Below the pieces are notes generated by a model. The model worked only from the letters and a program-made list of their open reading frames with translations. It searched no databases and was not told the DNA's origin. DNA of 64,000 nt from Archangium violaceum. GTDB taxonomy: Bacteria > Myxococcota > Myxococcia > Myxococcales > Myxococcaceae. Location of the stretch: assembly GCF_016859125.1 (NCBI RefSeq), contig NZ_CP069338.1, positions 7,565,501 through 7,629,500 on the forward strand, written 5' to 3'. Made by a program: the position numbers and the translations under genes. Of this stretch, positions 25,786 through 35,309 are shown piece after piece; position 1 is the stretch's first letter, and each line of letters opens with the position of its first letter.

Positions 25786-27042
25786 ATGAACCACTCCGCT
25801 CCCTTCCGCCTCGTGTCCGCGCTGCTCCTCCTGTGCCTTCCGGGGGTGGGTGGTGCGCAGACCACCCAGACGAAGCCCGCTCCGACGAAGCCGCGCGCGC
25901 GTGCGCTGGGCATCACCTTCGGCGGCCAGACCGGTCCGCTCAATGCCATCACGGACGTGCCGGGTGTGGTGGTCGGTCACACGACGCTCATTTCCGGAGA
26001 CGGCAAGCTCACGGAGGGCAAGGGGCCCGTGCGCACGGGGGTCACCGCGGTGCTGCCTCGCGGGCGTGAGCGCGTCGCCGAGCCCGTCTTCGCGGCCACC
26101 TACGCCCTCAATGGCAATGGCGAGATGACCGGCACGATCTGGTTGAACGAGTCGGGTCTGCTCTCCGGTCCCGTCATGCTGACCAACACCAACAGCGTGG
26201 GGGTGGTTCGTGACGCGGTGGTGGCGTGGGGCGTCAAGCGGCAGCTCGCATGGGAGCTCAGCCTGTCCGTGGTGGCGGAGACCTACGACGGCATCCTCAA
26301 CGACATCAACGGCTTCCACGTCAAACAGGAGCATGCCTTGCGCGCGCTCGATGAAGCGCGGGGCGGTCCGGTGCCCGAGGGCAATGTGGGCGGCGGGACG
26401 GGGATGATCTGCCACGGCTTCAAGGGTGGCATCGGCACGGCCTCGCGCAAGCTGCCCGAGGCGCTCGGTGGCTACACCCTGGGCGTATTGGTGCAGTGTA
26501 ACTACGGCAGCCGCAGGCTCTTCTCGGTGGAGGGTGCTCCGGTGGGGGAGGAGATCCGCGATCTCCAGGCCTGCTATACGGGGAGTGAGGCCCCGTCGTC
26601 GCCGCTCATCCATGGCATGCGACCGTGCTCGCAGAGCGCCAGTCTCACCACGTCCACCCTCCCCGAGGGCCTGGGCTCCATCATCGTGCTGGTGGCCACC
26701 GATGCGCCGCTGCTCCCGCACCAGCTGGCACGCATCGCTCGCCGGGTCCCACTCGCCATCGGAAAGATGGGCGGCCTGGGCGAGGACTCCTCGGGCGACA
26801 TCTTCCTCGCCTTCTCCACCCAGCCCACCCGACCGCCCGCGGGTAGCCCCGTGGCCCGGGTCTCCTCGCTGGACAACGAGCACCTCAACCCACTCTTCGA
26901 GGCGACGGTGCAGGCCACCCAGGAGGCCATCCTCAACGCCATGCTCGCCGCCGAGACCCAGACAGGCGCGGATGGCGTCCGCGTCTTCGCCCTGCCGCAC
27001 GAGCGGCTCCTGCGGGCCCTGCGCAAGTACGGCCGGCAATGA
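25786..27042 (+). CDS. P1 (S58/DmpA) family aminopeptidase, secreted
   Basis: The protein has 418 residues from ATG 25786, with a signal peptide ending near VGGAQ. DmpA-type enzymes are N-terminal-nucleophile hydrolases that self-cleave between Gly and Ser. The site is LPEGLGSIIVLVATDAPL, with Ser298 becoming the first residue of the beta chain. The alpha-chain features TDVPGVVVGHTTL, TGVTAVLPRG and GNVGGGTGMICHGFKGGIGT fit the family. An unrelated-looking insert with Cys pairs (DLQACYTGSEA, MRPCSQS) lies before the cleavage site. Likely role: uptake of peptides or D-/beta-peptides outside the cytoplasm. Confidence 0.93.
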   Translation: MNHSAPFRLVSALLLLCLPGVGGAQTTQTKPAPTKPRARALGITFGGQTGPLNAITDVPGVVVGHTTLISGDGKLTEGKGPVRTGVTAVLPRGRERVAEPVFAATYALNGNGEMTGTIWLNESGLLSGPVMLTNTNSVGVVRDAVVAWGVKRQLAWELSLSVVAETYDGILNDINGFHVKQEHALRALDEARGGPVPEGNVGGGTGMICHGFKGGIGTASRKLPEALGGYTLGVLVQCNYGSRRLFSVEGAPVGEEIRDLQACYTGSEAPSSPLIHGMRPCSQSASLTTSTLPEGLGSIIVLVATDAPLLPHQLARIARRVPLAIGKMGGLGEDSSGDIFLAFSTQPTRPPAGSPVARVSSLDNEHLNPLFEATVQATQEAILNAMLAAETQTGADGVRVFALPHERLLRALRKYGRQ

Positions 27043-27116
27043 GCGCGGGCCATCGGGAGTCCAGCGCCCGCCTGGTTGCGGTCGGCGGCTCAACACTGTT
27101 GTAGTCCCGGCCATCC

Positions 27117-28775
27117 ATGAAGAAGCCCCTTCCTTCCCCCGGTACACCCCAGGGTCTGAGTCGTCGTACGTTGCTCGGTGGCGCGGCCGCCGCCGGTACA
27201 CTCGTGGCCCTGGAGGCCCACGCGGACTCCACCCCCGCTCCGCGTGGCAAGCCCTTCGAGCTCGAGGAGGCCACCGTTTCCGAGCTCCAGGCCGCCATGA
27301 CGTCGGGGAAGTCCACCGCCCACGGTCTCGCCGAGCGCTACCTCGCGCGCATCCAGGAGTTGGATCGGACCGGGGACTCCGCGCTCCACTCGGTCATCGA
27401 GCTCAACCCGGATGCCCTCGCCATCGCCGCTGCACTCGATGAGGAGCGCAAGGCGAAGGGGCCTCGCGGTCCGCTGCACGGCATCCCCGTCCTCATCAAG
27501 GACAACATCGCGACCGCGGACAAGATGCAGACCACCGCCGGGTCTCGCGCCCTCATTGGTGCCGTGCCCCCGCGCGATGCCTTCGTGGTGGAGCGCCTGC
27601 GGGCCGCGGGGGCGGTCATCCTCGGAAAGACGAACCTCAGCGAGTGGGCCAACTTCCGCTCGACGCACTCCTCCAGCGGGTGGAGTGGGCGGGGCGGTCA
27701 GTGCCGCAATCCCTATGCACTGGATCGGACGCCGTCGGGCTCGAGCTCGGGCTCCGGTGCGGCCACCGCCGCCAACTTCTGCGCGGTGTCCGTCGGCACC
27801 GAGACCGATGGCTCCATCGTCTCGCCCTCCGCGGCGTGCTCCCTCGTCGGGCTCAAGCCCACCCTCGGGCTCGTGAGCCGCTCGGGCATCATCCCCCTCG
27901 CGCACAGCCAGGATTCGGCCGGCCCCATGACGCGCACGGTGGCGGACGCCGCCGCGCTCCTCGGTGTCCTGGCCGGGCTCGATCCGGGTGATGCGATCAC
28001 CGCCACCAGCAAGGGGCACGCCCAGACGGACTACACGCGCTTCCTGGAGCCCAACGGGTTGAAGGGGGCGCGCATCGGCGTGGCTCGCGAGCGGTTCTTC
28101 GGCTACCACCCGGCCACGGACGCGCTCATCGAGCGGGCGCTCGAGCTCATGAAGGCGCAGGGCGCCATCATCGTCGACCCGGCGAACATCCCCACGGCCG
28201 CGAAGCTGGACGAGCCGGAGATGGAGGTGCTGCTCTTCGAGTTCAAGGCGGACATCGAGGCCTACCTCGCTGGACTCGGGACGCGGACGCACCTGAAGAC
28301 GCTCGCGGACCTCATCCGGTTCAACGAGGAGAACCGCGACACCGAGCTCCCCTGGTTCGGCCAGGAGCTCTTCCACCAGTCGGTGGAGAAGGGGCCCCTC
28401 ACCGACAAGAAGTACCTCAAGGCGCTCGCGGCCTGCCGGAAGCTGTCGCGGGCGCAGGGGATCGACGCCGTGATGGCGAAGCACAAGCTCGACGCGCTCG
28501 TCGCCCCGACGCAAGCGCCTCCCGGGCTCATCGATCTGGTGAACGGTGACCACTGGTTGGGGAGCAGCTCCACGCCCGCGGCCGTCGCGGGCTACCCCAG
28601 CATCACCGTTCCCGCCGGGTACGTGGCCGGCCTTCCGGTGGGGCTCTCCTTCATCGGGCGCGCGTGGAGCGAGCCGACGCTCCTCCGACTCGCCTTCGCC
28701 TACGAACAGGCGTCCAGGCTCCGCCGCCCTCCGGGCTTCGCCCCGACGGCGGATCTTCGTCAGGCCAACACGTAA
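27117..28775 (+). CDS. Amidase-signature family hydrolase with Tat-type signal
   Basis: The protein has 552 residues. The N-terminus has a twin-arginine signal (SRRTLLGGAAAAGTLVALEA). The Ser-Ser-Lys triad is visible: Lys128 in HGIPVLIKDNI, the cis-Ser around 210 in TPSGSSSGSGAATAAN, and the nucleophile Ser233 in GTETDGSIVSPSA. This subgroup (with WANFRS and a GRGGQCRNPYALDR segment) hydrolyses amides outside the cytoplasm; the substrate is unknown. It follows the DmpA-like peptidase by 74 bases on the same strand, and the two may act together on peptides or amides. Confidence 0.93.
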   Translation: MKKPLPSPGTPQGLSRRTLLGGAAAAGTLVALEAHADSTPAPRGKPFELEEATVSELQAAMTSGKSTAHGLAERYLARIQELDRTGDSALHSVIELNPDALAIAAALDEERKAKGPRGPLHGIPVLIKDNIATADKMQTTAGSRALIGAVPPRDAFVVERLRAAGAVILGKTNLSEWANFRSTHSSSGWSGRGGQCRNPYALDRTPSGSSSGSGAATAANFCAVSVGTETDGSIVSPSAACSLVGLKPTLGLVSRSGIIPLAHSQDSAGPMTRTVADAAALLGVLAGLDPGDAITATSKGHAQTDYTRFLEPNGLKGARIGVARERFFGYHPATDALIERALELMKAQGAIIVDPANIPTAAKLDEPEMEVLLFEFKADIEAYLAGLGTRTHLKTLADLIRFNEENRDTELPWFGQELFHQSVEKGPLTDKKYLKALAACRKLSRAQGIDAVMAKHKLDALVAPTQAPPGLIDLVNGDHWLGSSSTPAAVAGYPSITVPAGYVAGLPVGLSFIGRAWSEPTLLRLAFAYEQASRLRRPPGFAPTADLRQANT

Positions 28776-28827
28776 TCCGCGAAGGCCGTTCCAGTGCCCG
28801 TGAGGGCTCGTCGACGGCTCCAGGCCC

Positions 28828-31224
28828 ATGAAACTGTTGCTCGTCAGTTCGCAGCCCGGGTGCTCCGTGAGCCGACTCCTCACGGAGTGGGGCCATGAGG
28901 TGCGCCATGCCGTGGAAGTCGGGCAGGCGGGGGCCCTTTCGCACGGGGTGGATGGGGTGTTGGTGGTCGTCGTCGGCCCCGAGGTGGCCGCGAATATCGC
29001 CGCGCTGTTCACCTCGGAGATGAGGCCCCGGCCCTTCCTCCTGGCACTCGTCCCGGGTTCGGCGGAGCAGGTCCCCATGGATGCGCTGCTGGCCTCGGCG
29101 GTGGATGACTTCCTGACGATGCCCGTCGAGCCGGTACAGCTCCGGTTGCGGCTCGAGTGGCTGTCTCGGCGCAGGCGGGCCGGGATGCAGACCCTCCTGG
29201 AGGGGCCCGCCTCCCGGGGCGCGGTCGAGCGGCTGTCGGCCATCATCCAGACGCAGAGCGACGTCGTGAGTGCCGGGCTCGAGCTCGACAAGGTGATGTG
29301 GATCATCGCGGAGCGGGCCCGGCAGCTGTGCGGCGCGGCCGGCTCGGCGGTGGCGCTGGCCGATGGTGATGAGCTGGTCTACCGCGCGACCACCGGACAA
29401 CACATCGGCCACCTCGGCTTCCGGCTGAAGCTCGCCCACAGCATCACGGGGATGAGCATCCTGCGGGGTGAGGTGCTCCACACGCGTGACACCGAGAATG
29501 ATCCGCGGGTGAACGTGTCGGCCACGCGCACCACGGGCATCGGCTCGATGATCGTCGTCCCGGTGCAGCGGGCCGGCACCACCGTGGGCGCGATCAACAT
29601 CACCTACGAGCGGCCCAACGCCTACGACGATCTGGATGTGCGGACGCTCGAGCTGATGGGCCGTCTGCTCGGCGCGGCGATGAGCAACGCCGCCGAGTTC
29701 GAGTCCAAGCGGACCGTGGTGTCCGAGCTCGCCGCGGCGCTCGAAGCCCTCCAGAAGAACCAGCACCTGTTCCACTCGTTCATGAGCCAGTGCCCGGTGC
29801 TGGCCCTCGTGAAGGACGCCGAGGGCAGGCGGGTCTGGATGAACGAGCCCTACGCCCGCTTCTTCCATCGAAGCGTGGAGTCCATGTTGGGCCTCACGGA
29901 CGCGGAGCTGTTGCCACCCGCGGCGGCCGAGCGCATGCGGCAGGAGGATCTGGCCACGCTGTCCACCGGAAAGCCCCGGAATTGCGTGCAGATGATTCCC
30001 TCGCCGGATGGAACGATCCATCACTGGCTCAGCCACAAATTCGTCCTGAGCGACGCGGCGGGTCGCCCGTTGCTCGGCGCGATGGCGATCGACATCACCG
30101 CGCGCATCGTCGCCGAGGAGGCCTTGCGCCGCTCCGAGGAGAGCTTCCGCGCCCTCATCGAGGGGCTGCCCGAGGCCATCTTCGTGCACCGGGAGGACCG
30201 CCTGCTGTACGTCAATCCGGCGGGGCTCGCCTTCCTCGATCAACGCTCGGCGGAGGGGCTCGCCGGCATGTCGCTGCTCGAGCTCATCCACCCGGAGGAC
30301 CGCCGCGCCGCCGCCAGCGTGCTCGAGAGTCCGGCCGCTGGCAGCCGGACCAGCATACGCGAGGTGCGCTTCCTGCGCGCGTGCGGCCAGGTGAGGACGG
30401 CGGAGCTCAGCGCGATGCAGCTGCTCTTCGGAGGAGAGTCGGCCACGGTGGTGAGCGCGCGGGACATCACCGAGCGCAAGCAGATGCAGGCGCGCCTGCT
30501 GCTCGCCGACCGGCTGTCGAGCGTGGGCACGCTGGCCGCTGGCGTGGCGCATGAAATCAACAACCCGCTGGCCTTCGTCCTCTCCAACCTCAGTTTCCTC
30601 GAGGAGGAGTGCCAGCTGCTCGCCAGGGATGTCCCGAGGGAGCGGTTGCGCGAGATGGAGGACGTGCTGCGCGAGACCCGCCAGGGCGCCGAGCGGGTGC
30701 GGCACATCGTGCGAGATCTGCGGACCCTCTCGCGTGACGAGGGCGACCACCTCTCCGAGGTGGACGTGTGCGGGGTCATCGAGTCGAGCCTGGGCCTGGT
30801 GCGCAACGAGCTGCGCCACCGGGCCCGTGTGGTGAAGGACCTCGAGCCGGTGCCGAAGGTCCGGGCGAGCGAGGGCCGGTTGGGGCAGGTCCTGCTCAAC
30901 CTGCTCATCAACGCGCTCCATGCGCTCCCTTCCGGGCAGCCCAACCAGAACGAGGTACGCGTGCGGGTGCGCGCCCTCGGGGGGCAGGTCATCATCGAAG
31001 TGCGGGACACCGGGTGCGGCATCGCCCCCGAGGTGCGTGACCGGATCTTCGATCCCTTCTTCACCACCAAGCCGGTGGGAATGGGGACGGGACTGGGCCT
31101 CTCCATCTGCCATGGCATCGTGACGAGCCTGGGCGGTGAGATCTCCGTGGAGAGCGAGTTGGGACGGGGCTCCGCCTTCCGCATCTCCCTGCCCGCCGTC
31201 GTCCAAGAGGCGCGGACGGCCTGA
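28828..31224 (+). CDS. Soluble sensor histidine kinase (pseudo-receiver, GAF, two PAS, HisKA, HATPase)
   Basis: The kinase has 798 residues and no membrane segment. Residues 1-112 look like a receiver fold but lack the acidic pair and phospho-Asp (DGVLVVVVGPE where D is expected). Residues ~132-291 are a GAF domain (GMSILRGEVLHTRDTENDPR). Two PAS domains follow (~310-430 and ~440-555, the latter LPEAIFVHREDRLLYVNPAG). The H-box is LAAGVAHEINNPLAFVLSNL with His575. The HATPase has N (LLNLLINALHAL), G1 (RDTGCGI), F (FDPFFTTKP) and G2 (GTGLGLSICHGI) boxes. No response regulator gene is adjacent, so its partner is elsewhere. Confidence 0.94.
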   Translation: MKLLLVSSQPGCSVSRLLTEWGHEVRHAVEVGQAGALSHGVDGVLVVVVGPEVAANIAALFTSEMRPRPFLLALVPGSAEQVPMDALLASAVDDFLTMPVEPVQLRLRLEWLSRRRRAGMQTLLEGPASRGAVERLSAIIQTQSDVVSAGLELDKVMWIIAERARQLCGAAGSAVALADGDELVYRATTGQHIGHLGFRLKLAHSITGMSILRGEVLHTRDTENDPRVNVSATRTTGIGSMIVVPVQRAGTTVGAINITYERPNAYDDLDVRTLELMGRLLGAAMSNAAEFESKRTVVSELAAALEALQKNQHLFHSFMSQCPVLALVKDAEGRRVWMNEPYARFFHRSVESMLGLTDAELLPPAAAERMRQEDLATLSTGKPRNCVQMIPSPDGTIHHWLSHKFVLSDAAGRPLLGAMAIDITARIVAEEALRRSEESFRALIEGLPEAIFVHREDRLLYVNPAGLAFLDQRSAEGLAGMSLLELIHPEDRRAAASVLESPAAGSRTSIREVRFLRACGQVRTAELSAMQLLFGGESATVVSARDITERKQMQARLLLADRLSSVGTLAAGVAHEINNPLAFVLSNLSFLEEECQLLARDVPRERLREMEDVLRETRQGAERVRHIVRDLRTLSRDEGDHLSEVDVCGVIESSLGLVRNELRHRARVVKDLEPVPKVRASEGRLGQVLLNLLINALHALPSGQPNQNEVRVRVRALGGQVIIEVRDTGCGIAPEVRDRIFDPFFTTKPVGMGTGLGLSICHGIVTSLGGEISVESELGRGSAFRISLPAVVQEARTA

Positions 31225-31451
31225 CCCTCCGGGTCTCGGTCGGGCTGGCTCCCGCGTCCGGTGCTCCGGGAGGGAGTTGTCTCGCGGCGTGGATGCCATG
31301 CGCATCGCGAGAGACCTCCCGTGACCGTAAGGACTCGAAATGACGGGGTGCCTCCCTGGCTCGTGGCTTGCCCTGTGCTCGCTCCCGCCGCACGTCATCG
31401 CGCGTGAACGCGGTGTCGGACACACCCACCGCGGCCAGGAGACAGACGAAC

Positions 31452-32675
31452 ATGACCAGCGTGAGCCGGAGTCGGAACGACGACATCCTCGTGCTCGGGA
31501 TGAACCCGCACACCCAGGCCGAGGCCGAGGCGCTCCAGAAGTCCAACCCCAGGGCCCGGGTGACCACCCTCCAGGACACTCCTCGGGATGATCAGGTGAA
31601 GGCACCCGGCTCGGATGGTGCGATGCGGGTCCATGACCTGCGGACGGGTGCTGGCATCCAGACCTTCGTGGCGACCCTGGGGTTGCCGCTGACGCAGGGC
31701 CGACAGGTGGCGGCGGCCATCGCCAGCGCTGGCGAGGACGCACGCGACGAGCTCGCGCAACTGGCGCAGGTATGGGCTCGGGCGGAGAAGGGGGGCGTCA
31801 TTCCCTCGCGCCTCGTGCTCTCCGGGCACAGTGGTGGGATGAGCCTGTGGGGCGAAGAGGGTGGTTTCAAGAACGGAGTGCTCACCCGGAGCAGCCTCGC
31901 CCGTCTCGCGGCGGCCATGCCCACCGCGGCGGCCCGGGTCGAGGACCTGTGCATCGCCGCCTGCTACAACGGCGGAGAGACGACGTTGGACGCGTGGCGC
32001 GCGCTCTTTCCCAATGTCGAGACGATGTGGGCCTACAATGGCAGCGCTCCCGGCACCTTCTCCGGGGCAACGGTTCACCTCGCCCGGTGGGAGAAGGCGA
32101 CGCGCGGTGAGGTGGATGCGCTCCGGCCAGATGCGGCCCGAGGACTGCGCAAGGGCGAGAACCTCGCGGTCTGGTCTCGACGGGATGGCTACCAGACGGC
32201 CGCGGTAGGTGGGAGCACCGCCGACCTACGTGCCCGTTATGCCGCCGGTCACGCGACCTTCGAGCGCTACTTCCGGGGCGAAGAGCAGGTGCGTGATACC
32301 CAGCGCGGCCCACTGAGGGAGCACTACAACACCCTCCAGGCCTTGCTGGGACGGCCCGAGGTTCCCGCCTCCGAGCGGACGGGGCTCGAGCGGGCGCGCG
32401 ACCAGACGCTCCGGGTCCTCTTCTACGAGAATGTCGCCTCGCGCTTCCAGGAGACGCACCGGTCCGAGATTCAGCGAGGCTTCGCGGCGCTGGGCGTGCG
32501 TGCTCCTGATTTCTCACGCGTCGGCCGCGGGGAGGCACTGGTGCTCATCCAATCGTTCGAGGCCGAGCTCGCGCGCCGCCAGCCGCGTCCCGTGGAGGCC
32601 CAGCGGCTATTGCCTCTGCTCACCGAGGGGCTGCGCGACCTCCAGCGCTCCCACATCCCGGAGAACTGGCTATGA
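31452..32675 (+). CDS. Caspase-like (clan CD) protein, putative cysteine peptidase
   Basis: The protein has 407 residues from ATG 31452 (MTSVSRSRNDDILVLGMNPH); no signal peptide is evident. SRLVLSGHSGGMSLWGE places a candidate catalytic His at 126, and VEDLCIAACYNGGE a candidate Cys at 171. The 45-residue spacing, each motif after a hydrophobic strand, is the arrangement of clan CD peptidases (caspases, gingipains). The rest (220-407) is a helical region of no known family. The stop overlaps the next gene by 4 bases (ATGA). The peptidase assignment rests on the two motifs only. Confidence 0.65.
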   Translation: MTSVSRSRNDDILVLGMNPHTQAEAEALQKSNPRARVTTLQDTPRDDQVKAPGSDGAMRVHDLRTGAGIQTFVATLGLPLTQGRQVAAAIASAGEDARDELAQLAQVWARAEKGGVIPSRLVLSGHSGGMSLWGEEGGFKNGVLTRSSLARLAAAMPTAAARVEDLCIAACYNGGETTLDAWRALFPNVETMWAYNGSAPGTFSGATVHLARWEKATRGEVDALRPDAARGLRKGENLAVWSRRDGYQTAAVGGSTADLRARYAAGHATFERYFRGEEQVRDTQRGPLREHYNTLQALLGRPEVPASERTGLERARDQTLRVLFYENVASRFQETHRSEIQRGFAALGVRAPDFSRVGRGEALVLIQSFEAELARRQPRPVEAQRLLPLLTEGLRDLQRSHIPENWL

Positions 32676-33226
32676 GAGGGATTTCCTTGCTCGGGTCCGC
32701 CGTGGGCTTGCTGGTGTGGATGGCACCTCCGGCCGTGGATGCAGGAGCGCCCGGCCTGGAGGCGGCTCTCTCTCGTTGTCACGCGGACCTCGAGCGCGTC
32801 GTCCGCGCGTCGGGGCATTTCAAGACGGCTCCCCAGCGGAGCCGGGCGTTGCTCTCCGGGCTCTCCACGGCATGCGTTGGGGTGCTTCCCTCCGAGCTTC
32901 GTACGGGAGCGGCGGAGGCCGCATCGCTGCGGGGAGTCGAACGCTCTCGGCGTCTCATCGACGCGGCCAGGCCCTTCCTGCCGGAGGCCTGTCTGGCCGC
33001 GCCGGGCACGATGGCGGAGACGGTGGAGTCGCGCTGTCCTCCGCCAGAAGATACCCAGTTCGCGCGTCCCTTGCCCCGTACCCTCGACGCAGGCAGCTAC
33101 GCGTACGCGCTTGCCCTCAGGGCACAACTCCACGCGCGAGGTGCCTACGGGGAATCAGCGGGTTTCTGGGTCGCCGAGTTCCTCCTTCGCAGCGCGCTGG
33201 AGGGAGAGGCACGGGGCGCGCGCTGA
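32672..33226 (+). CDS. Secreted hypothetical protein coupled to the caspase-like gene
   Basis: The protein has 184 residues with a signal peptide (MRGISLLGSAVGLLVWMAPP, cleavage near VDAGA). The mature part is mostly helical with four Cys residues (LSRCHADL, STACVGVL, PEACLAAP, ESRCPPPE) that may form disulfides. No family is recognised. The start overlaps the stop of the caspase-like gene (ATGA), so the two proteins are made from one message, yet one appears cytoplasmic and the other exported. Confidence 0.75.
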   Translation: MRGISLLGSAVGLLVWMAPPAVDAGAPGLEAALSRCHADLERVVRASGHFKTAPQRSRALLSGLSTACVGVLPSELRTGAAEAASLRGVERSRRLIDAARPFLPEACLAAPGTMAETVESRCPPPEDTQFARPLPRTLDAGSYAYALALRAQLHARGAYGESAGFWVAEFLLRSALEGEARGAR

Positions 33227-33227
33227 G

Positions 33228-35309
33228 TCAGGGGGAGTCGAGTACCACCTCCACCTGCTGTCCCTCACGGACGGCCTGCTCGGAGACGAGGGCGGATCCA
33301 CCGCCGCCGGCGCAGCGGATGCTGTAGGGGCCGCGGGCGAGCACGTCGGCCTCGTGGGTATCTCGAGAGGACGGGTAGGCCACGCGCAAGGTGAAGGAGC
33401 CGTCGGGTCCGGCGGTGGTGCGCGGCTCGTAGCGGAGGGATTGGCCGCGGGCCGTCTCCAGCTCCAGCAGGGCCATCACGGGGGCCTGGGGGGCGCAGCG
33501 GCCGTGGAGCACGGCTCCTGGTAGCACCTCGAAGAGTCGGGCGTAGGGGCGCTCGGGATGGCCCTGGAGGGACTCGGCCGAGTCATGGACGAGGCGGAAG
33601 TGGGTGCTGGCGGCGCGCGCTCCGGTGGCCATGCCCGCGTGTTCGTGGAGCCAGGGCGAGACAGTGCCGTCCAGCGACCGACCGGGGTGGCCGAGCAGGG
33701 ATCGAAAGGGGGTGAGCAGGAGGTAGCGCGCGGACAGTTCCCGGGCGAGGGCGTAGGCCTCCTCTTCGGTGGCGGCTCCGAGCACGGCGGTGGCCCGGGC
33801 ATTGGCGTGCTGATGCACGGGCACCTGGGAGAAGGGGGTGGCCACGGCGGGGCGCTCGGCCCAGAGGACCAGCAGGTGCCCCATGTCGTACTGGGCGATG
33901 ACGCCCCAGGCGGGGGGCGTGTGGACATCCCAGGGCGACGAGGGGGACGGGGTGTGCTCGCGCATCCACGCCATCATGGGGCGGATGGGGCCGAGGAGGC
34001 CCGGTCCGGTGTCGCGCGGGTGGGGCAGGGCCTCGGCGAGCAGGGGCAGCCCCGTGAGGACGAGGAGGACGGTCGAAACGCGCCGGAGCGTCGGGCGCAT
34101 GTCACGCAGGGCTCCCCCCAGGCTGGACGCGAGCAGGAGTGCCCCGCTGCCGGTGAGGGCCTGGGTGAAGCGGGCCTGGAGCAGGGATGCCGCGGTGAGT
34201 GAGAGCGCTCCGAGGAAGACGGGGGCCAGGGCGACGTCCCGCTGCTTCCACAGACGCGCGCCCGCGACGGCGAGGCCCGGAGGGAGCAGGAGGAGCATCG
34301 GGCCGAGCAGCTCGCTCGCGAAGTCCAGATCCTTCCAGAGGGGACGGGACTCCATGACGGCGGCGAGGAGCGGGTCGCCGAGCAGGAGGTGGTGGAGGGC
34401 ACGGGACAGCTCCGGCACGAGCGGCAGGGCGCAGAGCAGGGCGAGGCCGAGCGGGAGCATCCAGCCTCGGCGGCGCTCGAGGAGGGTGGCGAGGCCCGAG
34501 GCTCCACCGAGCAGGGCCAGGGCGAAGAGGGGTTGGAAGGAGGTGAGGCCGTGGTAGGCGAGGGACGTGGGCTCGCCGAACGCCACCACGCCCACGGTGA
34601 GCACCACGGCGGCCCCCAGGGCCAGGGCCAGCCCCAGGCGGCCCACTCCGGGGCCCGGTGCGTCACGGTTCAGCAGGGCGGCCAGGGGGAGGGCGGCGGC
34701 GAGGCTCGGCAGCAGGACGAAGCCGCTGGTGGTGAGCAGCGGCGCGAGGCCCAGCACCGCGCCCGTGGCCGCGCCATGCGTGAGTCGGCGGAGGCGGAGG
34801 GCCTGACCCAGCATCAGCGCGCAGAGCGCCGCGAGGGTGGGTTCATGGACATGGTGGTCCGCGTTGCCGAGCGCTCCGGCCTGCACCGCCGCCGGCACGA
34901 GGGCCAGCAGGGCGAGTGTGGCGAGCGCCACGGCATCACCCAGCCAGCGGCGGACGAGCAGGGAGAGCAGACCCAGCTCGAGGAGGGCGAGGAGGGGGTC
35001 CACCCATGCGGCGGCCCGCTCGGGGTTCTCCGGGTCCAGCCCGAGGAGGAGGGCCACGCTCCAGGTATGCAGGGGCGGCCAGATGATGGAGGCGCCGGTG
35101 GGGTGGTTGATGTACGGGTCGAAGGGCTCGAAGCGGGGGAAGGCCCGCTGCTGGAGACGGGCGAAGCGGACGTAATAGTGGGAGTCGGTGGGGACGAGCT
35201 CGACCCGGCCCTCCACGAAGACATTGCGCCAGTCCGCGCCGCGAGCGGCCAGCGCGAGCGCGAGCAGCAGGGCCCAGGCCAGCCAGAATGCTGGAGCGCG
35301 CCAGCTCAC
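33228..35309 (-). CDS. STT3-like polytopic membrane glycosyltransferase (GT66-type, putative)
   Basis: The protein has 693 residues, with about a dozen membrane segments in the first ~440 and a soluble C-terminus. STT3-type motifs appear in order. PTDSHYYVRFARLQQ (Asp42) stands in place of the first catalytic loop motif. GNADHHVHEP (151-157) matches DHHxxE. AVMESRPLW (Glu320) matches the TIxE/SVSE loop. LLQARFTQAL (~377) resembles the conserved R-F helix. AWGVIAQYDMGHLLVLWAER (474-478) aligns with WWDYG. STT3/PglB/AglB transfer lipid-linked glycans to Asn of exported proteins. The gene overlaps the upstream MutS-like gene by 4 bases. The divergence leaves activity open. Confidence 0.72.
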   Translation of the reverse strand: MSWRAPAFWLAWALLLALALAARGADWRNVFVEGRVELVPTDSHYYVRFARLQQRAFPRFEPFDPYINHPTGASIIWPPLHTWSVALLLGLDPENPERAAAWVDPLLALLELGLLSLLVRRWLGDAVALATLALLALVPAAVQAGALGNADHHVHEPTLAALCALMLGQALRLRRLTHGAATGAVLGLAPLLTTSGFVLLPSLAAALPLAALLNRDAPGPGVGRLGLALALGAAVVLTVGVVAFGEPTSLAYHGLTSFQPLFALALLGGASGLATLLERRRGWMLPLGLALLCALPLVPELSRALHHLLLGDPLLAAVMESRPLWKDLDFASELLGPMLLLLPPGLAVAGARLWKQRDVALAPVFLGALSLTAASLLQARFTQALTGSGALLLASSLGGALRDMRPTLRRVSTVLLVLTGLPLLAEALPHPRDTGPGLLGPIRPMMAWMREHTPSPSSPWDVHTPPAWGVIAQYDMGHLLVLWAERPAVATPFSQVPVHQHANARATAVLGAATEEEAYALARELSARYLLLTPFRSLLGHPGRSLDGTVSPWLHEHAGMATGARAASTHFRLVHDSAESLQGHPERPYARLFEVLPGAVLHGRCAPQAPVMALLELETARGQSLRYEPRTTAGPDGSFTLRVAYPSSRDTHEADVLARGPYSIRCAGGGGSALVSEQAVREGQQVEVVLDSP

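Noticed and set aside
28651-31743. 1030-codon minus-strand open frame
   Set aside because: It lies opposite the well-supported histidine kinase and has no recognisable domain.
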